A DNA stretch of 64,000 nucleotides from Cyanobacteriota bacterium (lineage in GTDB: Bacteria; Cyanobacteriota; Cyanobacteriia; CACIAM-69d), in the NCBI GenBank assembly GCA_022402445.1, contig JAKRSF010000003.1, positions 186,001 to 250,000 of the forward strand, given 5' to 3'. Position numbers and translations under genes: made by a program. The first letter of the stretch is position 1. Each line of letters begins with the position of its first letter. Below are positions 46,304-56,010 of this stretch, piece after piece. Below the pieces are notes generated by a model. It did no database searches and was not told where the DNA came from. It was given only the letters and a program-made list of their open reading frames with translations.

Positions 46304-47236
46304 TCACCATGACATCGGCCCCCCAAGCGCCCCCGCCTCCGACTCCAGCGCCGTCATCCAGACCGCTCCAGATCCCGACCCCCCCGGCCCCATGGACGAA
46401 TCCTGGGCAGCCGCCCCCCGGCGAAAGGGTCCCGCCTCTAGGGCCGCCTGCACCGCCGCCGCCGCGTCCTTGAGCAACGGCACATATTCGTCCAGGGGAT
46501 CTAGGGGCTTTCGGGTCTGCACCAGCAGCACCACCGCCACCCAGGGCAACCGCTGCGATCGCAACTGTGCCTGCCGATCGGCCCAGAACCACTGACCGGG
46601 CGATGGATTGCCGCCACCGGGCCATGCGTACCACTGGGCCATGGCATAGGTGTTTTGGCGCTTATCCCAACCGCGCAGGGCGCGCACCGCGATCGCCCCC
46701 TTCCCATTCGCCAGGGGCACCGACAGCCGCGTCTGGGAATCCGTCTGCAAACGCGCCACCCCTTCCCAGTCACTCCATTCCACCTGGGGCTGATCCGTCA
46801 CCGTCTTCATAGGCAGCAGGGAAATGGTCACCAGTTCTAGATCCTCAGCATCCCCAGACGCGGCACCGGAGGACGGATCCGTCGGCAACGGTCGGGCCGC
46901 CCCCCCCAAGGGACCGGCGGGTTCAGGGATGCTAGGTGCCGTGGCCCCCGTCCGCGATCGCACCATCCCCATCACCGTCCACTTACCGGAGCCAATCTGC
47001 TGCTCCTGGGGCGGCTGGGTTTGCCAGCGCTCATCTAGGGCTAACCCCGTCTTTGGCAATTGCCGCAGGGCCGTCAGGGCGGGCACCGTGCGATCGCGTA
47101 GCCAGGGCCACGCCCCCCCCAAATAGCCAGGCAGGGTCGATCGCGCGATCGCCACCAGCAACAGCACCACCAGCGCCCCCAACGAGATCGCCTTCGCAGA
47201 AACCCAACGCCGCCGGGAAGTTTGCTGGCCGGTCAT
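46304..47236 (-). CDS. Cyanoexosortase A system-associated protein
   Basis: Partner protein of cyanoexosortase A. The 310-residue product has a basic N-terminus, one membrane helix (AISLGALVVLLLVAIARS, about 15-33) and a large extracytoplasmic domain with conserved-looking PGYLGGAWPW and VEWSDWEGVARLQTD segments. Its ATG overlaps the exosortase stop (ATGA at 47233-47236). Function is not established beyond the genetic link. Similar companions follow exosortase A in other cyanobacteria (family knowledge). Confidence 0.8.
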   Translation of the reverse strand: MTGQQTSRRRWVSAKAISLGALVVLLLVAIARSTLPGYLGGAWPWLRDRTVPALTALRQLPKTGLALDERWQTQPPQEQQIGSGKWTVMGMVRSRTGATAPSIPEPAGPLGGAARPLPTDPSSGAASGDAEDLELVTISLLPMKTVTDQPQVEWSDWEGVARLQTDSQTRLSVPLANGKGAIAVRALRGWDKRQNTYAMAQWYAWPGGGNPSPGQWFWADRQAQLRSQRLPWVAVVLLVQTRKPLDPLDEYVPLLKDAAAAVQAALEAGPFRRGAAAQDSSMGPGGSGSGAVWMTALESEAGALGGPMSW

Positions 47237-48108
47237 GGTGATTTAGTATCCTCAAAGAGCCAAGGGACAAGCCTTTCAATGCCGACGTACCACAGGATGA
47301 TCATGCCGAGCATCCCCGCCGAGTAGATGTCTCCCCCAACCCCCTCATGGAACAGGTCAAACAGGCTATCTTGCCCCGTCCCATGGAAAAACGTTAGCAG
47401 CGTGTTGCGGAGGATGTTCATCAGCACGCTAATGAAAATCGCTCCACCGAACAGTAGCCCAGTCTTCAGCCGCGAGGCCAGACAATCCGTCCAATAGGCC
47501 AAAATTAAACTGACATACAGGCTCGTCAGCAGCATTTTTAGCCCCGAACAGTGGGGGGCTACTTCCACCATGCGATCGCGCACGTAGAGATAAATACCCT
47601 CGACGGTCACCCCCAAATCAAATTGATTGAGGATGAAGCCCGCCGTCCCGGCAATGAATTGCTGCAACCCCAAGGTGTAGGGCGAAATCAGGTACGGCAA
47701 CTCGTTCGGCGTCGCCAGCAGGGCAAACACAAAGGGAAAGGCCAGCAGCTTCACGCCCGATCGCCCCTTCCACCACCAGGCGATCGCCAACAGCCACAGG
47801 GGCAGCGACAGGTTCACCAAATCCGTGACGCCACTGCCATAAAACACAACGGCCACCGCCGCGATCGCCAACCCCACGGGCGAGGCCACCGTCGGCAGCG
47901 CCAGCAGTCGGTGACGCTTGAGCCACACCAGATAGGCCGCAAAGGGCCAGCCAATCAGACCGTAGCTGAAATATTCATGCTCCAGGCTAATGCTCTTATT
48001 GAGCCAGCCATCCACCCAATGCCAAACCAACGGGCCGTAGGCGATCGCCATCAACAGCGCGATCGCCCCCCCAACTCCCCAGCGTGGCGAAACCCAGCGT
48101 GCAGCCAT
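47233..48108 (-). CDS. Cyanoexosortase A
   Basis: Membrane transpeptidase-like protease thought to sort PEP-CTERM-type surface proteins, associated with exopolysaccharide export. From the ATG at 48108, 291 residues with about eight membrane segments. The exosortase catalytic set is visible: Cys in HCSGLKM, Arg in MNILRNTLL, His in FHEGVGGD. It is the first gene of a three-gene unit with the associated protein and the polysaccharide export protein. No PEP-CTERM substrate lies in the window. An upstream start at 48192 would add a basic region unlike the family. Confidence 0.88.
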   Translation of the reverse strand: MAARWVSPRWGVGGAIALLMAIAYGPLVWHWVDGWLNKSISLEHEYFSYGLIGWPFAAYLVWLKRHRLLALPTVASPVGLAIAAVAVVFYGSGVTDLVNLSLPLWLLAIAWWWKGRSGVKLLAFPFVFALLATPNELPYLISPYTLGLQQFIAGTAGFILNQFDLGVTVEGIYLYVRDRMVEVAPHCSGLKMLLTSLYVSLILAYWTDCLASRLKTGLLFGGAIFISVLMNILRNTLLTFFHGTGQDSLFDLFHEGVGGDIYSAGMLGMIILWYVGIERLVPWLFEDTKSP

Positions 48109-48276
48109 GGCATCGTGCAACCGTTTCCTAACAGGGCAACCATCACCGAATCTCGGCGACTTGGCCCCATTATGGCGCGCGACCCACCGCAACCGACAGG
48201 GGCACCCCGCCGCCGCCTAAGGCACGCCGTCAATCGTCCTATGTATACCAGTAGGCCAATAGGCCCAGCCTCAGCC

Positions 48277-49023
48277 CTAGGCTCCAGGAGCCTCCTCCGT
48301 AGCCCCTGCGCTGGCCGTGGCCGTGGCGGTGGCCGCCTCCCGTTCCGCCTCCCGTTGGGCGCGGCGCTTGCGTTCCGCCTCTAGGGTATCCGCCAGGGCT
48401 TCCCGGGCCTGGGACAGCTTTTCGAGGTTGCTGCGATATAGCTCCAAATCCTTCTCCAGCTTCTCCGTCGGCAGGTGCAGGGCTTCCCCCACCTGGGCCA
48501 GGATGTCCTTCTGGCGCGCCTCATCACTGGCCACCTCGGGGGCGGCGGCCTCCAGCAGGGTATACAGGCCAATGGCAAAAAGGCGGCTGTATTTGAAGGT
48601 GGGATTATCCCGCACCGGGGCGCTCACCTCCCGCAGGATGGCCTCCGCTTCGCCGCCGCAGTCCCCCGTGCCCTTGAGGCTGTCGCACAGTTGATCCGCC
48701 GACAGGGACGCCGCTGCCCCCCGCAGGCGATCGGCGTCGCCGCGATAGTGCTCGGGGGTGCTGCCCACGGACGTACACAAGGCCCGGAAGATGGATTCTA
48801 GATCCCGCTCGGGGCTGTAGCCCGCCATGAAGCGATCGTAGGCGGTCACCACCCCGAGGGCATAGATGGGGCTATAGGCAAAGTGGGCGTTCACCGAAAG
48901 CAGGTGCATTTCCACCATCAGTTCCTCTACCACGCGCCGGTAGATGGAGTTGATGGGCCGCGTATGGACGCTGTAAAACGCGCGTTTGGTGTCTGAAACG
49001 GTGCGAACGTTGGGGGTAGTCAC
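48277..49023 (-). CDS. thf1: Thylakoid formation/photosystem II biogenesis protein THF1 (Psb29)
   Basis: Needed for photosystem II stability/repair and thylakoid organisation. The 248-residue product has the diagnostic start NVRTVSDTKRAFYS, then PINSIYRRVVEELMVEMHLL, and AYDRFMAGY. The C-terminal third is a coiled coil (LELYRSNLEKLSQAREAL) ending in an Ala/Thr tail. Translation starts at GTG (49023), as no in-frame ATG precedes the conserved start. Confidence 0.93.
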   Translation of the reverse strand: MTTPNVRTVSDTKRAFYSVHTRPINSIYRRVVEELMVEMHLLSVNAHFAYSPIYALGVVTAYDRFMAGYSPERDLESIFRALCTSVGSTPEHYRGDADRLRGAAASLSADQLCDSLKGTGDCGGEAEAILREVSAPVRDNPTFKYSRLFAIGLYTLLEAAAPEVASDEARQKDILAQVGEALHLPTEKLEKDLELYRSNLEKLSQAREALADTLEAERKRRAQREAEREAATATATASAGATEEAPGA

Positions 49024-49214
49024 GGCGAGCGCTATCGGGGGTAGGACGATGTTTTGATTCTTATGGGTTCATTGTGTCTGGCGGTGGGATCTTTGCCAAG
49101 CAGGGAAAACCGCCCTTTCCCTGGCCTGGGTTCTCCGTTAGGGGATCGGAGGAAATGGGGGAAAGGTAGAGAGATGGCTTTGGTTGGGGGCGGGGCTAGT
49201 TTTTTTGGCGGGGG

Positions 49215-49799
49215 CTATTGCAGGCGATCGGTGAGCCAGCGGCGATCGCGGGGGCTGTCGCTGCGGTCGGGGCCGTCGGGGTTGTTTGGGTGGGGATCGG
49301 GATAGGCGAGCCGCCAGGTTTTGCCTTCGCTTTGGAGCTGGAGATAGATTTCAAAGGCGTTCTCGAGGGGGGCGCTGGGGTCTTCGGTGGCGCGATCGGA
49401 TTGGAGGCGGTAGGTGCCGCGAATGCGATAGCCCGGTCGCTGATCGATGAGCAGGGAACGACGATCGCGCGATCGCACGGCACTCAGATGGACGCCCAGT
49501 TGATCCGCCGCCGCCGCCAAATCCTCCGGTTCCAGGGGGCCGCTCCAGCGATCGCCCTCCCCGAACCCCGCCTCCAGGGCCACCCGCGCCCGCAGGGCCG
49601 ACAGCTTCACCGCCCGTTCCACAATCGACTGGGGGGGTGGCGTCGCGCCGACGGGGCCGCAACCGGTCAGGCCGATCAATAAGCCCACCGCCAGCCCCAA
49701 GCTGAGAATCAGCAACCCCATGGCCCGCCACCGCCGCTGCCACCGTTGCTGGAGTCGCCCTAGCTGGAGGGGGGCGATCGCCCCAGGAATCTCGAACAC
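49215..49799 (-). CDS. Putative lipoprotein of unknown function
   Basis: Unrecognised. The N-terminus contains a long Arg-rich stretch (RLQQRWQRRWRAM), a hydrophobic core (LLILSLGLAVGLLIGL) and a lipobox-like LTGC, so lipidation at Cys47 is likely. The soluble part has SIVERAVKLSALRARVALE and RSLLIDQRPGYRIRG, then an anionic tail. Starts: GTG at 49799 keeps the basic region, ATG at 49721 gives only a short n-region; I show the former. Confidence 0.6.
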   Translation of the reverse strand: MFEIPGAIAPLQLGRLQQRWQRRWRAMGLLILSLGLAVGLLIGLTGCGPVGATPPPQSIVERAVKLSALRARVALEAGFGEGDRWSGPLEPEDLAAAADQLGVHLSAVRSRDRRSLLIDQRPGYRIRGTYRLQSDRATEDPSAPLENAFEIYLQLQSEGKTWRLAYPDPHPNNPDGPDRSDSPRDRRWLTDRLQ

Positions 49800-49881
49800 C
49801 GCCGCGCCCCCCCGAAAAAATGAGGTGTGTTAGTATCCAGATTGAAATTTTATAAACTTTTACCTTCAGCGAGTTGTCCCC

Positions 49882-50379
49882 ATGGGCAGGGTTCTCGTGC
49901 TGAATGCGTCCTACGAGCCGCTGAATATTACCAGTTGGCGACGGGCGGTCATCCTACTAATCAAGGGCAAGGCGGAACAGGTCGAACACAATGGCCGGTT
50001 TATCTATCCCGATATGCCGCTGCCGACGGTGATTCGCCTGCGTCACTACATCCGCATTCCTTACAAGGAAATTGCCCTGACGCGGAGAAACATATTCCAC
50101 CGGGATGGCCACAGTTGTCAATACTGTCGCTACACGGGGGATGAGTTGACGCTGGATCACGTCATCCCGCGATCGCGCGGCGGTGGAGATAGCTGGGAAA
50201 ATATTGTGACCGCCTGCGTGCGCTGCAATATCCGCAAGGGCAACCGCACGCCCCGGGAGGCGGAGATGCCCCTGGAGCGGCCCCCCCGTCGCCCCCACAG
50301 CAGCCTCTATTTTGAGGTGACGAAGCATGTCAACAGCGGCCACCATCGGGAATGGGGCAAATACATCATTGGCCTGTAG
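49882..50379 (+). CDS. HNH endonuclease family protein
   Basis: Conserved cyanobacterial HNH protein of 165 residues. It has a zinc-ribbon-like HSCQYCRYTG, then the HNH core LTLDHVIPRSRGGGDSWENIVTACVRCN (split across the motif LDHVIPRSRGG, W/N, and CVRCN), with the second Cys pair. The N-terminal half is MGRVLVLNASYEPLNITSW, typical of this family. Physiological role unknown (DNA repair or defence). The SGNH gene is convergent and overlaps its end by 14 bp. Upstream there is a short intergenic gap with no clear ribosome site. Confidence 0.88.
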   Translation: MGRVLVLNASYEPLNITSWRRAVILLIKGKAEQVEHNGRFIYPDMPLPTVIRLRHYIRIPYKEIALTRRNIFHRDGHSCQYCRYTGDELTLDHVIPRSRGGGDSWENIVTACVRCNIRKGNRTPREAEMPLERPPRRPHSSLYFEVTKHVNSGHHREWGKYIIGL

Positions 50380-51340
50380 CGCCTGTGGTGGAGCCTAGGA
50401 GATTTTCGGGGTCATCCGTTTGGCTGAGGCCCTGCATGAAGGCCGCGATCGCGCCGCGCCAGACGTCATAGCCCGCCACACTCAGATGTAAGCCATCGGT
50501 GGTGAGCCGTTCATCGAGGCGGCCCTGGCCATCGACCAATAGCCCATAAAGATCGAGGTATTGGGCACCCTGGGCGATCGCCAGTTGTTGCAGTTGCCCA
50601 TTGAGCCGCCGCAGCCGCGCCGCCGGAGCCCGTTTGAGGCGATCGCGCCCCTCCCAGGTGGCCAACTCCCCCCGATGGGGCAGCAGCGATTGCACCACCA
50701 AGCGCGATCGCGGATGTTGCCGCCTCACCCGCTCGGCAATGGCCCGGTGATTGTCGAGGATGCGGCGATCGTCAATGCCCCGCAGCAGATCATTAATCCC
50801 AATGGCCAAAAAAATCACCTGGGGCTCCAACCCCGCCAAATCCGGCACCCGCCGCAGCACCCCCGCCGTCGTTTCCCCGGAAATCGCCTGATTGAGCCAC
50901 CGCCACCGCTGGGGCAAATGGGCCGCCGGAAAGGCAGAACTCAGGGAATCCCCCAGCAGCACCCCGAGGGGCCGCCGGTCGGCCAGGGCCATCTGGACCG
51001 TTGATGGGGCCGACTGCGGGGCTGAGCCCTGGGCCAGGGCCTTGGCCTCCTGCCGCCGGAGCGCCACCCAATCTTCATAGTGCAGGGGCCGTTGGGGAGT
51101 CGATCGCGCGATCGCCCCGGTCGCCACCTCCGCCGTTGGTCGAGCCTCGGAAGCCACCTCCTCCGGCGATCGCACCGCCGCCTGCACCGCCGCCGTCATC
51201 TCCAGCCCCCGGCGATCGCCCCGCAACCCCCACCAGGCCAGCGTCAACAGCGTCAGGCCATTCATCACCAACGACCCATAAATCCACCAGGCCAACCGCC
51301 GCCGCGATCGCATCAGCCGTCCCACCCCACCCGGTCCCAT
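50366..51340 (-). CDS. SGNH/GDSL-family hydrolase with N-terminal membrane anchor
   Basis: Predicted esterase/lipase-type hydrolase outside the cytoplasm. From the ATG at 51340: a basic start (RSRRRLAWWIYGS), a membrane segment, a linker, then the catalytic domain with the four blocks: GVLLGDSLSSAFP (Ser), the Gly in AISGETT, GINDLL (Asn), and TTDGLHLSVAGY (Asp/His). A GTG start at 51355 is also possible. Substrate unknown; the 3' end overlaps the HNH gene by 14 bp in the convergent direction. Confidence 0.85.
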   Translation of the reverse strand: MGPGGVGRLMRSRRRLAWWIYGSLVMNGLTLLTLAWWGLRGDRRGLEMTAAVQAAVRSPEEVASEARPTAEVATGAIARSTPQRPLHYEDWVALRRQEAKALAQGSAPQSAPSTVQMALADRRPLGVLLGDSLSSAFPAAHLPQRWRWLNQAISGETTAGVLRRVPDLAGLEPQVIFLAIGINDLLRGIDDRRILDNHRAIAERVRRQHPRSRLVVQSLLPHRGELATWEGRDRLKRAPAARLRRLNGQLQQLAIAQGAQYLDLYGLLVDGQGRLDERLTTDGLHLSVAGYDVWRGAIAAFMQGLSQTDDPENLLGSTTGATGQ

Positions 51341-51463
51341 ACCCTCAATCGCCACACCACATCCACCAGGGCACTACCCCCGCACCATACCAAAAAAAAC
51401 AGACCCCCTCAGGGGCCTGCGCATCACACGGAAAAACGGTCAGGGCAAAATTTGCAAAACGCC

Positions 51464-52876
51464 CTAGAGCATTCCCTGCTCACCGGGCGAACCGATGGCC
51501 GTGCTGTCCTTCACAAAGCCGCTGTAGGCTTCCATGCCGTGCTCGCCGACATCGAGACCCACCTGCTCCTCGTGGGACGACACCCGAATCCCCATGGTCG
51601 CCTTGAGGACGTACCAATAGATCGTCGCCGTCAGCACCGTAAAGCCGCCAACGGTCAGAACGCCGATCGCCTGGTACAGCAACTGCTGAATGCTGCCGCT
51701 GTAGAACAGACCCGTCTCGGTATTGAACAGACCCACGGCCAACGTGCCCCAGATCCCGCACACCAGGTGGACCGACGTGGCCCCCACCGGGTCGTCAATC
51801 TTCAGCACCGTATCAAAGATGCCCACCGAGAACACAACGATGACCCCCGCGATCGCGCCGATGATCACCGCCCCCAGGTAGCTCACCCCATCGCAACCCG
51901 CCGTGATGCCCACCAAACCGGCCAGAACACCGTTGATGATCATCGACAGGTCCGGCTTGCCATTGAGCGCCCAAGCCGTGAACGTCGCCGTCATACAGCC
52001 CGCCGCCCCAGCCAGGTTCGTCGTCAGGGCAATGTACGGCACCGCCTCATCCGCCGCCAGTTGGGAACCGGGGTTAAAGCCAAACCAGCCAATCCACAGA
52101 ATCAAGCAACCCAGGGTTGCAATGCTCATGTTGTGGCCAGGAATCGCCCGGGCTTGGCCGTTTTCGTACTTCCCTTGGCGAGGCCCCAGGATTGCCGCCC
52201 CCATCAGGGCCGCCCAGCCACCAACGGAGTGGACCACCGTCGAGCCTGCAAAATCCCGGAAACCACCCGAATCGCCGCCCAGGTTGAACAGCCAAGCGGT
52301 GCCACCACTCCAAACCCAGTGGCCGGTAATCGGATAGGAAATCCCCACCAGCAACAGGCTAAAGACCAGGAACGCATCAAAGCGAATCCGCTCCGCCACC
52401 GCCCCTGAAACAATCGTCGCCGCCGTCGCCGCAAAGGCCACCTGGAACAGGAAGAACACCGGCACCGGCAGCCCCTCAGGGAACTCCGACAGCCCGTAGG
52501 TGGACGCTTCACCCGTCAGGAAAAAGCCCGACAGACCAATGAAGCTACTCTCTTGACCGAACATGAACGAGTAGCCCACGGCCCAGTACACGATCGTGGC
52601 CAGGGCGAATACAATCAGGTTCTTTGAAAGGATGTTGACGGCGTTTTTCTGACGGCAGAAGCCCGCCTCCAACATGGCGAAACCCGCGTTCATGAAGATC
52701 ACGAGAATCGCGGCGATTGTAATCCAGATGGTGTTGAGCAGCGCCTGGACCTTTTCGGGGGTGAGGGGCTCCTCTTGGGCGGAGGCCGCCATGCCCCACA
52801 GGCCGACGATCGCGATCGCGAGGGGAATACAAGCCAGCCAACCGGGGGCCATGCGACCGAAGAATAATTTCTTCAT
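51464..52876 (-). CDS. amt: Ammonium transporter
   Basis: Channel-like ammonium uptake protein of the plasma membrane. From ATG 52876, 470 residues: a signal-peptide-like start ending AASAQEEP, then about 11 membrane helices. Both pore histidines are present ([10 protein letters not shown] and [10 protein letters not shown]), with the Phe-gate region [26 protein letters not shown] (described by its ends only) and the conserved C-terminal regulatory motif VGLDVGEHG. An upstream ATG at 52957 is in frame but adds 27 residues of no known match. A GTA-N8-TAC NtcA-type box lies 300 bp upstream, suggesting nitrogen control and a long leader. Confidence 0.92.
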   Translation of the reverse strand: MKKLFFGRMAPGWLACIPLAIAIVGLWGMAASAQEEPLTPEKVQALLNTIWITIAAILVIFMNAGFAMLEAGFCRQKNAVNILSKNLIVFALATIVYWAVGYSFMFGQESSFIGLSGFFLTGEASTYGLSEFPEGLPVPVFFLFQVAFAATAATIVSGAVAERIRFDAFLVFSLLLVGISYPITGHWVWSGGTAWLFNLGGDSGGFRDFAGSTVVHSVGGWAALMGAAILGPRQGKYENGQARAIPGHNMSIATLGCLILWIGWFGFNPGSQLAADEAVPYIALTTNLAGAAGCMTATFTAWALNGKPDLSMIINGVLAGLVGITAGCDGVSYLGAVIIGAIAGVIVVFSVGIFDTVLKIDDPVGATSVHLVCGIWGTLAVGLFNTETGLFYSGSIQQLLYQAIGVLTVGGFTVLTATIYWYVLKATMGIRVSSHEEQVGLDVGEHGMEAYSGFVKDSTAIGSPGEQGML

Positions 52877-53714
52877 GTCTTGGAGCAGTTGAGCCGGCTC
52901 TGGAAAGTTGCCGGAACGGGCGCTTTCACGCCCCATGCGGAACTTTCGCTTAGACATTAGCCTAGTCATAATGATATTTCGGACGATCCTCAAACTGATT
53001 CCAAAGTCGTTTGTCCGCCTTACATTAACGACCAAGTTGTGGGGTCGTGATGCTCGACGGGAACAGTTTCCTGCCCTCAACCGAGATCACGCTAGATGCG
53101 CCCACACAGCTTTCCTTGGGGAAATCTCGGTCGGAACGAAACATCAAGATTGCAGCAATTTTGTCTGCTATAATTCTGTATCAAGAAATACATTTGACCC
53201 GCCCTAGATGGGCCGCGAGGGCGATCGCGATCGCGTTATGGCCCCATTAAGGCAAAGTAAACACCTTACTCCATGGGGATCATAGGTCTTTCGGGGCCAG
53301 CCATTCCAGCGCTGGGGCTAGCGCAGCCCCAGGGGGGCCATTAGGCTGAAGGGGAGCCCAGGACCGGCCACCACCGCGATCGCGATCGCCATTGGCCTGC
53401 GCGTGCCCCCAAGGGTGCCGTAGAATCACACCGTGGAACTCCGCCCAGGGCATTCGTCAGCGGACGGGGGAGGTCATCCCCCCAGGCGGGAGCCTGGGCA
53501 TTGGCCCTTATCCCCTAGGAAACTGGCCCTAGGAAATTGGGCGGTCCGGCGACCCGTGCCCCAGGCCGAAACCATCGGCCCAGCGGCCCACCCAACCGCC
53601 ATCGGGCATCCCCAGAAGGGCGCAATTGTAGACCCCGTTTTCCGATCAATCCGATCAACAAAGCCCCCATCCGTTCTTGCCATCACCCTGCCGTCGCTCG
53701 GAGCTTGAAGGTCC
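52877..53714. other. Intergenic region between amt and the pentapeptide gene
   Basis: About 840 bp, divergent. AT-rich around 52960-53200, containing the NtcA-type box; also a hairpin (53312-53332, stem CTGGGGCT/AGCCCCAG, 5-base loop). A TATAAT hexamer faces the plus strand at 53169-53174. No coding signal seen. Confidence 0.5.
53178..53191 (-). promoter_or_regulatory. NtcA-type binding site upstream of amt
   Basis: GTA-N8-TAC, exact match to the NtcA consensus. On the minus strand a TGCAAT hexamer (53149-53154) follows after 23 bases, near the usual TAN3T at about 22 bases, so a transcription start about 250 bp upstream of the ATG is plausible. Confidence 0.55.
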
Positions 53715-54614
53715 ATGGAAGTCAGCGAACTGCTTGATCGCTATGCCAGCGGGGAACGGGATTTTGGCCAGATTGATTTGCGCGACGCCGACCTGAGCGG
53801 CGCAGAACTCAGCCAGATTTCCCTGCTGCGATCGGACCTCAATGGGGTCAATTTAGATGGGGTCAACCTGGAGGGGGCAGACCTGCGGGAGGTGACCATG
53901 CGGGGCTGCTCCGGGCGTCAGGCGCGCCTGCGGGGGGTCAACCTGCGGGAAAGTAACCTGGAGTCCGTGACCTTTTCCGGCGCAAACCTTCGGGAGGTGA
54001 ACTGCATCGCCGCCAGCCTCAATGGGGCCATTCTCGATGGGGCGGTTTTGGCGGGCTCGGCCCTGCGGGGGGCGCGGCTGGAGCGGGCGAATTTGGCGGG
54101 GGCGAACCTGACGGAGGCGAACCTGAGCGAGGTGGATTTGCACCAGGCGAATCTTCAGGGGGCGCTGCTGCGGGAGGCGACGCTCCACCAGGCGCGGATC
54201 ACGGAGGCGGATTTGACGGGGGCGAACCTGACGCGGGCCAACTTGACGAAGGCGAATTTGGCGGGGGCAAACCTGACGCGGGTGAACCTGACGGAGGCGT
54301 TTTTGAGCGGGGCGTCGCTCCTGGGGACGATCCTCAATGATGGGGATTTGCGGCGATCGAAGCTGGTGGGGGTGGATCTGACGGATGCGGTCCTGTGCAA
54401 GGCGAACCTGCGGGAGGCGAATTTGAGTTGGTCTACCCTGCGGCAGGCGGATTTTAGTGGGGCGAATTTATTTCAGGCGAAGTTGCAGTGGTCGAATTTG
54501 ATGGGGGCGCAGATGGTGGGGGCGGTGCTGATTAATGCGGAGCTGTTGCAGGCGAAGCTGCGGGATGTGAATTGGGCGGGGGCGATTTTGCCGGATGGGA
54601 AGCAGGTGGGCTAG
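53715..54614 (+). CDS. Pentapeptide-repeat protein
   Basis: Right-handed quadrilateral beta-helix protein. Nearly the whole 299-residue chain is made of A(D/N)LXX repeats, about 45-50 five-residue units (LRDADLSGAEL, LRGVNLRESNL, LTGANLTRANL). No signal peptide or catalytic domain. Pentapeptide proteins are very common in cyanobacteria and their roles mostly unknown; some mimic DNA to protect gyrase, but nothing specific points to that here. The GC-rich repeats create many spurious antisense ORFs. Confidence 0.9.
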   Translation: MEVSELLDRYASGERDFGQIDLRDADLSGAELSQISLLRSDLNGVNLDGVNLEGADLREVTMRGCSGRQARLRGVNLRESNLESVTFSGANLREVNCIAASLNGAILDGAVLAGSALRGARLERANLAGANLTEANLSEVDLHQANLQGALLREATLHQARITEADLTGANLTRANLTKANLAGANLTRVNLTEAFLSGASLLGTILNDGDLRRSKLVGVDLTDAVLCKANLREANLSWSTLRQADFSGANLFQAKLQWSNLMGAQMVGAVLINAELLQAKLRDVNWAGAILPDGKQVG

Positions 54615-54632
54615 GGGCCGCTAGAAACGGCG

Positions 54633-55517
54633 CTAAAGGTAGCGATTGAGGAGGGCGGCGAGGCGATCGCGGGTGGCGGCGGGGATGCGATCGCGCGGGG
54701 TCAAGATGGCGTTGGCGAGGGCGTCGTGGGCGATGGAGGCGGGGGGCTGGTCCTGGAGGCGCTGGACGACGCGCTGGATGATGGTGCGGGCGTGGTCCGC
54801 ATTGCGGTGCAGGTTTTGGATGACCATTTCGACGGTGACGCTTTCGCGATCGCTGTGCCAGCAGTCGTAGTCCGTGACGAGGGCCATGGTGGCGTAGGCG
54901 ATTTCCGCTTCCCGGGCGAGTTTGGCCTCCGGCAGGTTGGTCATGCCGATGATGCTGGCTCCCCACTGGCGATAGAGGTGCGATTCCGCCTGGGTGGAAA
55001 AGGCTGGCCCTTCCATGCACAGGTAGGTGCCGCCCCGGTGGAGGTTCACGTCCGACAGGTTTAACTCGGCGATCGCGTCGCCCACCACCGCCGAGAGGGC
55101 CGCACAGATGGGATCGGCAAAGGCAATGTGGGCCACGATGCCATCACCAAAGAAGGTGGACGGGCGGTTTTTGGTGCGATCGATAAACTGATCCGGCAGG
55201 ACGATATCGAGCGGCGCGATCGCCTCCTGGAGCGACCCCACCGCCGACACGGACAGGAGATAGCGCACCCCTAGAGTTTTGAGGGCATAGACATTGGCGC
55301 GGTAGGGCACCTCCGACGGCAGCAGGTGATGGTGGCGGCCATGGCGGGCCAAAAAGGCCACGGGTACCCCAGCCAAGGTGCCGCAAATGACGGCATCGGA
55401 CGGCGATCCAAAGGGGGTCTCGATCTGGCGCTCTTCAATGTTTTCGAGGGCATCGATTTGATAGAGGCCGCTGCCGCCGAGGATGCCGATCGCGATCGCG
55501 TTTTGGGGAGAAGTCAT
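54633..55517 (-). CDS. mtnP: S-methyl-5'-thioadenosine phosphorylase
   Basis: Phosphorolysis of methylthioadenosine, the by-product of polyamine synthesis, in methionine salvage and adenine recovery. The 294-residue product has [17 protein letters not shown], the phosphate-site [18 protein letters not shown], and the catalytic/substrate segment [13 protein letters not shown] and the Asp/Asn-containing TDYDCWH. Length is normal. A purine-nucleoside phosphorylase is the alternative, but the DYDCW motif fits MtnP. The gene is convergent with the pentapeptide gene. Confidence 0.92.
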   Translation of the reverse strand: MTSPQNAIAIGILGGSGLYQIDALENIEERQIETPFGSPSDAVICGTLAGVPVAFLARHGRHHHLLPSEVPYRANVYALKTLGVRYLLSVSAVGSLQEAIAPLDIVLPDQFIDRTKNRPSTFFGDGIVAHIAFADPICAALSAVVGDAIAELNLSDVNLHRGGTYLCMEGPAFSTQAESHLYRQWGASIIGMTNLPEAKLAREAEIAYATMALVTDYDCWHSDRESVTVEMVIQNLHRNADHARTIIQRVVQRLQDQPPASIAHDALANAILTPRDRIPAATRDRLAALLNRYL

Positions 55518-55660
55518 GGCAAAAGGTTATTAGACAGGTCCAGGAAGCTTGAGGGGAAACGGCCCCGCGCGGCTACGTTCCAAAAGTAACCAAAAGAAAA
55601 CCATGGGTTTTTGGAAACGCCATGGTCGTCGCGGTCAAGAGCGCAAAGGGCTCATGGAAA

Positions 55661-56010
55661 TGGGGGCAGAGGGGCTCGAACCCTCACGACCTTTTCGGGT
55701 CAACGGATTTTCATTCCCCTACGGTTTTCACCGCTGCGCGCCGTTGGGCGGCTTTAGGAATTGGACTCTCCCTTCACCCTCGGCTTGGGTCCGTTAGGGT
55801 GGCTCCCGTCGAGTCTCTGCACCTTCCAGCGGCTGGCCCTGGGGCGATCGCGGCTGGCTTGGCTCAGGATTGCCCTAGTGCAATGGCACCGATCGCGCGG
55901 GGCCGTTGAACCGTAGGTTTCCCTGAATTTGAGAGCGGTCACTCGTCGGATTTCTCCCACGAGGCTCAATTAACTTAAGTCCGTAGCGTCTACCATTCCG
56001 CCATGCCCCC
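55661..56010 (-). tRNA. trnL(UAA): tRNA-Leu(UAA) interrupted by a group I intron
   Basis: Exon 1 is 55977-56010 (GGGGGCATGGCGG... to the anticodon U34), exon 2 is 55661-55711 starting AAAATCCG, spliced length 85 bases with a long variable arm. The acceptor stem GGGGGCA pairs with TGCCCCC; discriminator A; CCA is not encoded. Anticodon loop reads CUUAAAA after splicing, so UAA. Confidence 0.93.
55712..55976 (-). mobile_element. Group I intron in tRNA-Leu(UAA)
   Basis: 265-bp intron between U34 and A35, the classical cyanobacterial position. It starts AAGTTAATTGAGCC, carries the conserved GCAGAGACTCGACGGGAG core and CACCCTAACG, and ends in G. No open reading frame for a homing endonuclease is seen. 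Confidence 0.9.

Noticed and set aside
51080-52408. 442-codon ORF opposite amt
   Set aside because: Arg/His-rich antisense shadow, no protein-like pattern.
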